A stretch of 64,000 nucleotides of DNA from Leuctra nigra (Eukaryota; Arthropoda; Insecta; Plecoptera; Leuctridae): the NCBI GenBank assembly GCA_934045905.1, contig OW203762.1, positions 11,251,647 to 11,315,646 on the forward strand. Direction: 5' to 3'. A program made the translations under genes and the position numbers. The first letter of the stretch is position 1; every line of letters begins with the position of its first letter. Under the pieces are notes generated by a model. That model ran no database searches. It worked only from the letters and a program-made list of their open reading frames with translations, and was not told the origin of the DNA. Of this stretch, positions 12,501 to 24,500 are shown in pieces.

Positions 12501-15500
12501 CTATGTATCTGCAGTTGTATCTAGATACATATTTTTGTATCTTGTATCTGTATCTAGATACGATTTATAATTTGTATCTATATCTGTATCTAGATACAAA
12601 TATCCACCTGCATCTGTATCTGTATCTAGATACAATAAAAAACGTATCTGACCCAACACTGTATGTTACTATATAGCAACCACGGCGATGGAACTAAGCT
12701 ATACGTGGGTGGATTTTCAAGTCACGAAATATATTGTTTCAAGCAAGCTCACGTACGCAGTTTATACCTAATGTTGCATTCTCACAGATAGGTATTTAAT
12801 TTTCAATGCACTCTCACGCACACTCACGCAGTGACAGCGCACGCATATGAGTACAATTGATTTGACTTGATGTTTTCTACTATGGTTATGGTTTCTGCTC
12901 CCATTGCGAATGCTATTTGTTTGGGTAGTGAAGCGGGAGTGAAAACTTTGCACACTCACGCACGACACATTTATAAGGATGTATACACACGCACATTCAC
13001 GCACAATCACGCACATTCACGCACATTTACGCACTCACAAGGATAAGGGTGACTTACGCCACACGGTCACCTACTCAGAACAATTGAGTACAGAAGGTAA
13101 CTTGCATTATGTCCCAGTCTCTTGACACATTTCTCATCAAAACAAACACTTATATCAATTCGATTGTTTTCAATTAAATGTATATTATACCTGCTGCAAT
13201 CTAAAGTGAATCACTTATTGTTCTCTGTAACTAGACCTGTCATTTTTTTGTTGAACGAGAGCCAAATCTTTGCGTAATATTTTGAACAGTATAACTACTA
13301 ATTGACTCCCGACATTAATTTCTATAATCATTGATTCTTTATCAACCATTAGTGTCTTTGAATCACCGCCAATGCAAATAGTTTTAATGCTTCAAGTTCA
13401 GGTTTATTTCGTAATAGTTTCCATAGATTTCATATCATATAAAAACCTTATTACATCACTTACACTTGCTTCTGTTAAATCAACAACTCTATATTGCAGT
13501 TTATTTACATATTCGAAGATTGGATTTGAGAGAAAACTTTCAGTGGATTCCTCCTAATGTTATGATTTAGTGCTGGAAGATGTAAAAATAATACATATGC
13601 ACAATGTAATGATATTACAGTAAGGGTTCGATATCTCCGATGATTATGAACGAGATGTATGTATGTTTTTATTATAAAATAAAGTCTACCTGGAAAGGTT
13701 GTAAACACATAATAACAATCAATATATAAATAAAAATATGTCCCTTCAGGGACAATAAACCATATTATACATAAACTTTGAACTAAACTTTTTTTTTTAT
13801 TTAAATAAAACTATAAACAGACAATATGAAATTGTACCACGAACCCCAGCCCACAACCAATCCCTTCAATTTCTTTCAGAACATCTTTCTCCTTGAAGTA
13901 TTGGATCGTTGGCTCGTGGTCTCGTCTCCTCATGGACTTCTCCTGACTGTCCATTGTGCGTTTCAAAGCTGACGAAGATGCATCCATGGTTAGACGTTCT
14001 GTTGTAAGTGGTTTGACTTCAGGTCTGAGAAGAAAGAGTTCGTCGCCGTGATCGAGACGTGGCGGATGTGCCGCGAGAACATCTACAACCTGGACCTGGA
14101 GACGTTCCTCAGACTTCCCCAGGACAGGATCATGAGCGTCGTCATGGCCACGGAGACAGCGGCGCTCCTGGTGGACAAGACCGACCCCGATTACAAGAGC
14201 AGTCAGGCAGCCGTCAAGGCGCTCAGGAAGGTAGGTGCTTATTTTAAGTAAGCGGATTCAGGGAGGACATGGTACGGGTTTGACCCTTGTCTGCTATTTG
14301 TCTTTGCTCTCACCACTGGTGTGGTGTTCAATGATATTCTTCTCGGGCCTGTCCGGCATGGGAGATCGTTACTCATGTCCATTTCTGGTCGACCAGACAC
14401 AGTAGATCGCTGACGAAAACACCCTCACCGCCGCACTAAAGTGACAGCCTTCGGGGGAAGAGAGAAATGAAGTACTGTCAGAGTGACCAATGTGCCCATT
14501 TACACATAGTAACCAATGAAACCAATGAAAATACCAATGAAATAACAAAAATTACAATTATGTAATTGAAAATGTAGGTTTCTGTGGAAAACTTCCATGG
14601 AGTCTGGATGATAGGAATGGATGTCACGGTTCGGCCGGATATTTATCACAACGCACATCCATTCCAATTATGTTATTATTATGCTGTGTTATAATTATAT
14701 GCTGGATTAGCATGATAGATATTCACCTCTCCTCTCAGATATCTGCGAAATGCAACTTGCCCGCCGCACGACCCGAGTCCCGGCCTCCGACTCCTGTGAC
14801 AGCTCCCGAGACGAAGCCCGAGACGATCTTCGACAAGCTGCTGTTCGCGGACGACGTGGCGAAGTTCCCAGTGGAGACGCCAGGGCGACAAGTGATTCTC
14901 ATCGAGGAGATGACGCTGGTCAGGCACACGGGGATTCCCGTCGCCAAGTGGTCGCCCAGGCATCTCGTCCTCTTCAATGACATTCTCCTCATCACGTCCA
15001 AGCTTGCAAGGAGGTACGTACAAACAGGAATAACTGGTTGCGTTCATGTGACATCCGCACTTTAATTTCTGAGTAGTATCTTCTTGAGAAATGGTGCAAA
15101 ATTTCAAAATGGTGGTATAAAGGGGGTACATTATAACTTAAATGAACTATAATATGGGTCATATTCGTGCAGTTTCGGATCTAAGAAATTTGAGGCGTCT
15201 TCGACTTTTTAAAATGTTACCTAATAATCCTTTTTCTGGCTCCAAATGTTGAGTGGGGAGGTTTTGCACACCACTTAAAAGTACAATCTTTACTTCCTTC
15301 TTCAACATCAGCTGGTAATGGACCTTGACGCGGTGGTGGGGCTTAAGGGGCCTCCTCAATTACGAGTTGGTCCCAACTAAATGCAGTCTAGAATCGACCT
15401 ATCCATGTCCTCCCCAAATTCGCGGGCCCCTCAGGCCGGCCTCCCCCCTCGAGATGATGATCCCCTTGAATTCGGGTCCCACCGGCCCGAAGCCTCCCTC

Positions 15501-18500
15501 CCCTCGGTCTGTCCCCATTCGGAACTGACTATATCCCACCAGTTTGAAACTCCCCCCGGATTGGGCCCTTTAGGTGGGCTCCTTCCCATGTCCCCCCCTA
15601 GAAATAAAGTGGGCAAAATGACCTCGCTGTTGACGCGCCGTTAAACACAATTATACTACTACTACCACTAACATCAGCTTCGTCCACTTCTCCCAGCTGT
15701 CTTCTCATCACCTCTCTTCATTTACTTCTTCCCTAGTAGATGTGGATTCATATCCTCCTCCACATCTCCCTTCCACTCTCCTCCTATCGCTACTAGCAAC
15801 TTCAACTTCGGGCGTGTTAATGTCTCCACTCTCCATCGGCATCCTCTTCATGTGCTGAGCCGGTTGAAAAGCGATGACTTGATGCTAGAATTATGTGTGT
15901 TGTAGAGAAGAACGCTACTTGATCGAGGACTACTGCTACCTGACTCAGCTGGAAGTGAAGAACACAGAGGACTTCCTAGCCCTCATGCCAGATCCTTCGC
16001 TGACGGCGATCCAGGAGAAGTTGCTCCTCATCAAGCTCATGGCGAACCATGAGGGCAAGTCGGTGTTGATGGTAACAACTTCAATCTTTTCTTAATGATA
16101 ATGTCGAATGTCTGCCTTTACAGATAGATTCTGTGGGAAATGGACACTCTTTAACTGATAGAAACAGCATTTTGCACACTTAACGGCAACCTACCCATCT
16201 CTCTATGGCGACTGTACCTGAGAGTGAACACTATAAAAATGCACTATTGTGCAAAATATATATATCTTTCTTGATTTATTCGTAGCCGCTCATATTAGTA
16301 AAAGATTTTCACGGTTTTCACGGAATATATATATATATTCCTAGAATTAATATTTTCTAAAAGTAACGAGATCACTCATATTCACCTATCGCCTCAATGT
16401 GATTACTATGCGATATCTTCATCAACTCCTTCCTATTCCCATTTCTCATTAGTCATTATCTTCCCACCATCGCTCCTGCTCCACAATCTCATAGTTTTCG
16501 CACTTCTCTTGCCTTCAAATCAGCATGTATCTGTCTGCTCCCATGTCTCCTTAGCCGTCGTCTCTGTTTGATCCGTCGTGTCCTTTCAAATGCCATACGG
16601 AATTCAATTCGTGTCATTTCCTAAAACAAAATCATAAAACATTGAGTGTCGTACAAAACGTAATCTTGTGTTTGTTTCAGTTGTTCGCGTGCATTCAGGA
16701 GGCAAACCGCGTGTCCTGGCAGAAGCTTCTGCTGCAGTCGATGACGTCACCACATCACACGTCACAATCTCCAGACGCTCAGGAGCAAGACGGAGACATT
16801 GTGCAGCCTCCGAGCAGAACCAAACAGGAAGACAAGATGATTGAAGAGCTCATGAGAATACAAGCAGTCAAGAAAAGTATGCAAACATTATCTTAAGTCA
16901 CTGTTTCATCTAGAGATTTTTTAAAATTGCTTTTCATTGATCGCTAAGGGTAAAAAATCTTATCAGATCTTCTTGGTTCCAATACTCAATCAGGTTCTCT
17001 AATCTTTAAACTTTATTTAGAACTGCCCCTATGACATTAGTTTAGGTGTGTCTAATACGTTGGTATTTAGTGCAATGTGCTGAAACCTTTACGAAACATC
17101 GTTTCAGAAGGAAAATGTTATGTTGTACAAATCGTATTCCTCGTTTTCTTCAATTTCTTGAACATTCTTCTACTTTAATACGTAGTTTAGGCTTCATAGA
17201 GAGCATGCTAAAACCTCAAGCTTTCTCTCATCCGAGTTCAGAGCTTTTCTAAATAACATTTTGATTAACGTCTCACTATTCAGAGATTGAGTCAAGATTA
17301 CATTAAGCAAAAATAATGTACACCATTTAAAAAAAATGTGTGAGGAATTGACCATATCATCTTGCTTTAAAAGAATGGAACGTACCCCCGGATGCGGGGG
17401 AGTACAACAACGACGGCCTGCAGCGTCCAGTAACGTCGACACTGGACGTCGGCGTCGGCGTCACCAGGTCGGCGTCGAACGTCGGCGTCACAAGGTCGGC
17501 GTCGAACGTCGGCGTCACGAGGGCGCCGTCGAGTGTCGGCGACGCCGGGAGCGACAGAGGCGACGCCTACTCGGACAACGGCACACCGTACGCAATACCA
17601 CGACCCACACAGACACAGCAGTCGACTCCGACAACACCAAAGAAACTGGTAGGTGCAAAGAAAACAGTGTCTCTAATGCAACTTGGTATCCATAAAAACC
17701 ATTTATACTGAGTGGCATATAAAAGGATAAAAAACAAACTACTTTTTTAGAATTCTTTAGAAAATTATTACGCCACATTCAACTTAACAGGTAATATAAT
17801 TTTTTAGACTCATTTAAGTCATAAGTAGGGCTAAGATGTTTAGGACCTATGGAACGTTCAAAAAGGCAGGCAAATAGTACCTTAAAACTACTAAAAAAAG
17901 GACCATAAAATCCAGAAATATGAAATGTTATTAACAAATTATTCGATTTATTTTATTAAGAGTTGAATTAAGAGTAAGATGTTAAAATGAACTTTAAATT
18001 ATTGTATAAATGAGTCAGTGTGTCGTCAAGTATCGTTGTTGGTCATCCAAGTGGAGGATAAAAATTGTGTGAAAACATCGATTGTTGTAGAACTTGAAAC
18101 AAATATTTGATATTATTTTCCCCAATAATGTTAAAAAAAGACAAAATGACCTTAAAATAGCAAGAAAATAACTGAATTCTCAAAAAAAATTAGAAAAAAG
18201 GAATTTTCAGGCAAAAATAAACTCATATTTTTGAAACCAGGAACACACAAAACACATTTATGTGCCATTTTTAGACGTGTCTGAACAAAAATATAAAAAT
18301 GATATGTCCGTAACATCCTAGCCCATGGTATAAGAATCTCTACGTATATTATTGCATCATGATCCTAGCCCTAATATTTTATCTTTATTCCAACGGGTTA
18401 CGGGGACTGTAAAATGTTTTTCGATCGAAAATCTCTTCACAATTTATTTGAGATGTATTTTCTTGTTTTGAACTTGATAACGGCAAGACATTCCAATAAT

Positions 18501-21500
18501 TTTCTTCGAAGAAGACTTGCTTATCCAGCGATATCTGAAGAAAGGTAATTATACAATTCTAAGATTTGGTACAATAATGGTTAAAAGGTCACACAATCCA
18601 GCTTGTGAACTAGAAACTTCAAACCCTCCCCCAACCGTTCCAATCTGCGAACTGTTGACCTTATACCAAACAGACACTGATAAACTCTTTTCGGGTGATT
18701 GTTTTGTTTCTCGCAGGAGACTCATCCCGAAGAAGAGCCGAGGAAGCCGTCAGGCGTGGAGGCCGCCATCACGTAGCATGTTGGAGTACCCTCCTGGCAT
18801 CAAGGTGTTCCCGCTGGTCTCTGCTGTATGATTGTTTTGTTCTCGCAGGAGACTCATACCGAGGAAGAGCCGAGGAAGCCGTCAGGCGTGGAGGCCGCCA
18901 TCACGTACGACCGCATGTTGGAGTACCCTCCTGGCATCAAGGTGTTCCCGCTGGTCTCTGCTGTATGATTGTTTTGTTCTTGCAGGAGACTCATCCCGAG
19001 GAAGAGCCGAGGAAGCCGTCAGGCGTGGAGGCCGCCATCACGTACGACCGCATGTTGGAGTACCCTCCTGGCATCAAGGTGTTCCCGCTGGTCTCTGCTG
19101 TATGATTGTTTTGTTCTCGCAGGAGACTCATCCCGAGGAAGAGCCGAGGAAGCCGTCAGGCGTGGAGGCCGCCATCACGTACGACCGCATGTTGGAGTAC
19201 CCTCCTGGCATCAAGGTGTTCCCGCTGGTCTCTGCTGTATGATTGTTTTGTTCTCGCAGGAGACTCATCCCGAGGAAGAGCCGAGGAAGCCGTCAGGCGT
19301 GGAGGCCGCCATCACGTACGACCGCATGTTGGAGTACCCTCCTGGCATCAAGGTGTTCCCGCTGGTCTCTGCTGTATGATTGTTTTGTTCTCGCAGGAGA
19401 CTCATACCGAGGAAGAGCCGAGGAAGCCGTCAGGCGTGGAGGCCGCCATCACGTAGCATGTTGGAGTACCCTCCTGGCATCAAGGTGTTCCCGCTGGTCT
19501 CTGCTATGATTGTTTTGTTCTCGCAGGAGACTCATCCCGAGGAAGAGCCGAGGAAGCCGTCAGGCGTGGAGGCCGCCATCACGTACGACCGCATGTTGGA
19601 GTACCCTCCTGGCATCAAGGTGTTCCCGCTGGTCTCTGCTGTATGATTGTTTTGTTCTCGCAGGAGACTCATCCCGAGGAAGAGCCGAGGAAGCCGTCAG
19701 GCGTGGAGGCCGCCATCACGTACGACCGCATGTTGGAGTACCCTCCTGGCATCAAGGTGTTCCCGCTGGTCTCTGCTGTATGATTGTTTTGTTCTCGCAG
19801 GAGACTCATCCCGAGGAAGAGCCGAGGAAGCCGTCAGGCGTGGAGGCCGCCATCACGTACGACCGCATGTTGGAGTACCCTCCTGGCATCAAGGTGTTCC
19901 CGCTGGTCTCTGCTGTATGATTGTTTTGTTCTCGCAGGAGACTCATCCCGAGGAAGAGCCGAGGAAGCCGTCAGGCGTGGAGGCCGCCATCACGTACGAC
20001 CGCATGTTGGAGTACCCTCCTGGCATCAAGGTGTTCCCGCTGGTCTCTGCTGTATGATTGTTTTGTTCTCGCAGGAGACTCATCCCGAGGAAGAGCCGAG
20101 GAAGCCGTCAGGCGTGGAGGCCGCCATCACGTACGACCGCATGTTGGAGTACCCTCCTGGCATCAAGGTGTTCCCGCTGGTCTCTGCTGTATGATTGTTT
20201 TGTTCTCGCAGGAGACTCATCCCGAGGAAGAGCCGAGGAAGCCGTCAGGCGTGGAGGCCGCCATCACGTACGACCGCATGTTGGAGTACCCTCCTGGCAT
20301 CAAGGTGTTCCCGCTGGTCTCCTCCGTGCGGTGGATCGTCAAGCAGGGCGAGGTCCTGCAGCGCTGGCAGCTGGCAGACGGCAAGATCACAGAGGGCAAG
20401 ACGCCCATGATGATGACGCTCTTCAACGATGTCCTCTTCTTCACGGTGCAGAAGAAGAAGTGAGTCAGAGTCCAGACCGGTCATACTTTTATAAGGCAGT
20501 GTAACTTCGTTGTATTGCGGGTGTCTCAAAAGCCAAATTTAAACTATTCCAATCCGTTGCCATAAGCGTCCACAGGGGCAGGGGGTGCTTCCTCTTCCCC
20601 CCCCCCCCCTCCCCCCGGATGTCAGGAAATATAAGTTGTTTGTGGTGTTTTACGAATATTTTTATTTAGTAAACAAAACAACTAAAAAAAAAATCATTTG
20701 AAAGTGTCAAAAAACCAAAAATACCCTGCGGGGTAAGGCTTTCCACCACCTCAAATTGTAAAATTTTAAATTATGAGGAATTTCTAAAAAAAAACATAAC
20801 GTCTCAAAATTGATTTTAAAGTGTCCAAAAATACCAAAAACGCCATGCGGGGCAGGGTGGGGCCCAGTAACCCCCTGCCCCCCCCCCCCCCCCTTAACGT
20901 GTAGAAACTTGTTTTACTTGTCTTGCCCCCCCCCCACCCCCCTCACCTTGGCAGAAATCATGCGGACGCCCATGGTTGCATTGGATAACCAAGTTTTCTT
21001 CTTGAGTGTATTAATACGTATTTCAATCCACCGTAACGTAATAAAATGGAAGCCCAGAGTATTTGTGTATCCCCATAAAAAACACTCCGTGTAAAAAAAC
21101 AGCCAAGTCTCTTCAACTAAAAAAAAAATTATGAAATCTAAAAAATTCTGCACTGAAAAGTAGTGATATCAAAAAATGGGCCAAGTCAAAACTTTATTTG
21201 AAAATCAAAAAATACTTGGCGCATCGTTTTTTTAGGGCATTATAGGTATACATTATGTATTATGTATATTTGATGTATATTTTCTATCTGGTCTATACTT
21301 CTAAACTATTTATATATTATACGATGCGCCAAGTATTTTTTGATTTTCAAATAAAGTTTTGACTTGGCCCATTTTTTGATATCACTACATTTCAGTGCAG
21401 AATTTTTTAGATTTCATAATTTTTTTTTTTTAGTTGAAGAGACTTGGCTGTTTTTTTACACGGAGTGTTTTTTATGGGGTATGCTTGACTCTGAAAATAA

Positions 21501-24500
21501 CTGTACAGTATGTAATACAAGGGAGGCGGAAGATTTATTTCATTTCTTGATCAAATGCCCACTGTATAAGGCGTACAGAGAATATTATATCCCAGAAAAA
21601 ACACTCCGTGTAAAAATACCAGCCAAGTCTCTTTAACTATAAAAAAAATAGAAGAAATCTAAAAATTCAGCACTGAAAAGGAGTGATATCAAAAAAGGAG
21701 CCAAGTCAACGAATTTTCCAAATTTTAATCGTACCATTGAAATAAAAATATCAACCCCCGAGAAATACTTAAAAAAAGGACTTGGCGCATCGTTTTTTTA
21801 AAGACACTTTTCTATCCTAAAAGTATAGGAAGAACTCTACAAGTATATTTTCCTGAGTATATCACATTCATTATCGACGAATCATACTACGTTTTAATAT
21901 AACTAGTACTCTTACCTACTGGCAGTTTTGGTATTTTGTCAATATTCAGAGGAAATAAACGGATAAACGAATAACGAATAAACGGAAGCGGCCTAGTCTA
22001 TTCGTTATTGCCACTATTTCTAGGGTCATATTAATCAATCATACTTCTCAATATCGTGACTGAGGGAAATAGCGAAAGCGCTCATTACAAGAAGGCCGTC
22101 AATGAGATTTGTATAAGTGACTAGTGCACTGAGCCATGCTGCTCAAATAATTACTGACTAGATTTTTATCTAAAGTAATACGTTATGTAATGTATGAATT
22201 TTTTTGGTATAAAATGTTAATTAATAGCAATTAATTACACGGCGAGAAGGTTCAAAGTATAATGCTGTAGTAGGTATGTTGATGTACCCACAAAACTATA
22301 GGTACCTACCAATCACAAACACAACTGTTCTGTATTTATTGCTTGTAAGACAATGCTATGTTTCTTTGCGTACTTATATTTAAATTTAAAATATTTTACA
22401 GAATGTTCAATATTTAATTTGAAAGTTTTGTCCCAATTTTTCTAGGCATTTCTGAACTACGTAGTATGTGAGTGGCATAAGCTTAAGAATAGAAAAATGT
22501 CTTTAAAAAAACGATGCGCCAAGTCCTTTTTTTAAGTATTTCTCGGGGGTTGATATTTTTATTTCAATGGTACGATTAAAATTTGGAAAATTCGTTGACT
22601 TGGCTCCTTTTTTGATATCACTCCTTTTCAGTGCTGAATTTTTAGATTTCTTCTATTTTTTTTTATAGTTAAAGAGACTTGGCTGGTATTTTTACACGGA
22701 GTGTTTTTTCTGGGATATCACTTCTTTTGTTAGTTTATTCATACAGCTTGTAGCACATGTCCGAGCAGGGACTAATTTCTTTAAAAAAATACGCCTCAAC
22801 CGATTTGGTTACTATGAAAAGTTGCGTTTGGTATAAGATGAAAATGATTATCCAAGAAGAATAGCTTAAGTTTCGTTATAATCGATCCAGCCGTTTTCGA
22901 TACATGACGTCACTTCCGGTTTTGAAATAGCGGCCGAATTCCGGTATAGGTAATAAGAAAACAATCTCGTTTTATCTAGTTGATACCTTCATGAACGACC
23001 ATCTGAATTCCTAATCCCTATATTTCCGTAAAATCGGTCATGCCGTTTGTAATATATGACGTCACTTCCGGTTTCATTTAGTGGTTCCTGCCGCCATTTC
23101 CGGTACCATTAATTTATTTATTCATTTTTCACAATTGATTTTTCAAATAAATAGCAGAATGAATACGCAGGAGCTAGTTCAGTTGCAATCGGTACAGGCG
23201 TTTTAGATATATGACGTCACTTCCGGTTTCAGGAATGGCGGCCGAGAACACTGCTACCTTGAATATATAAATTGTATTGTCTATGTTACAATGTAAGTTA
23301 ATTATGTACGTATTTTAAGTATAATTTGTTGAAATAAGTTAAATATTGCGTATTTATGACGTCACTTCCGGTTTAGAAAATAAGAAAATAATATTTTTTT
23401 TATTGATACTTCATATAGATGACCATCTAAATCGAATGGCGCTAATTTCGTTCTAATCGGTCCAGACGTTTTTGAGTTATGACGTCACTTCCGGTTTCAA
23501 AATGGCGGCTTCCGGTTGGTTTTATAAAAAGGCACCTCAGACGCCAAAAGTGCACATGTGGTAAAAATTTCAGGTCGATCGGTTCAGCCGTTTAGGCTGT
23601 GGCGGTGATAGCGACGTTTCGTGATATCATCAGAATCATCATCATCTTCAGAATCAGAAAGTGGTGTAATTTCACTGTTTTCTCGGTCCTCTAGCGCGCA
23701 AATGGCATAACTTATTGTTCCCAAATTTGGTATATGTAGTGGGGTGGGCCATAGCTCGAAATTAAGATATTTCGCAACAATGTGAGATTTACCAATTTTG
23801 AGATCCAGTAGGCCGAAAATGCCATGTTGTTGCTTACAGTAAAAGTGTTTGGTCTGCTCCTCAGTTTATTAGGCATTTACGGTATGTTGAGTGACTGTGA
23901 GTGTATAGTACGACTTGGCTGGGTGGAGCGACCGCTCCACTAGATAAGTAACGTGTCATGTGATGTGTTTTAGTGATACCCGGTTGAAAGTGGTCAGCTA
24001 CGGAATGCGAAACCTGGTGGACTTGACGCTTGTCCATCGCGTCAAGAACATGCCCAGCAAATACCTCACCGATACCAACGACAGATTCATGTTCATGGTG
24101 CAACTACTTGAGAATCACAAGAGAAAGGAGGAGATCATGGTAGGCCATCTCCAAGGAGTAACAATGATTATTTATTAGGACCTCACATGTCGTCTGTTAA
24201 TCTGCCAAGCATTGTGAATCTACCATTTAAAATTAAAATAGTTAAGGAGGTATCTCCGAATTTCACTTCTCCTGGAAATCGTTCAAATTCGACATAAGAT
24301 TAGATGTCTTTGTTCTGTACCATGGCAAGAATAAGTGGTCAACGGGAACTAATTGTCAAGATATACTTTTAAATGTTAAACTTCTTCTTTCAGTTAAACA
24401 TTGCGACCAATCAGAAAAAAATCAGGCTGATATTATCAAAAGTGTATTAGGCTGCTTTATCACCTATAGAATTCTTTGAAAAACTACAATTTTATTCTTA

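Noticed and set aside
13881..13946. Possible extra RhoGEF exon after TTTCTTTCAG
   Set aside because: In the phase required by exon 2 it hits a stop after about 20 codons, while the exon at 14023 fits phase and DH-domain sequence directly.
18695..20504. Series of overlapping plus-strand ORFs of 136, 148 and 180 codons
   Set aside because: They are produced by the 137-bp period being 2 modulo 3: each ORF reads three units in three frames before meeting the same TGA. Many rely on TTG or GTG starts. They are shadows of the repeated exon.
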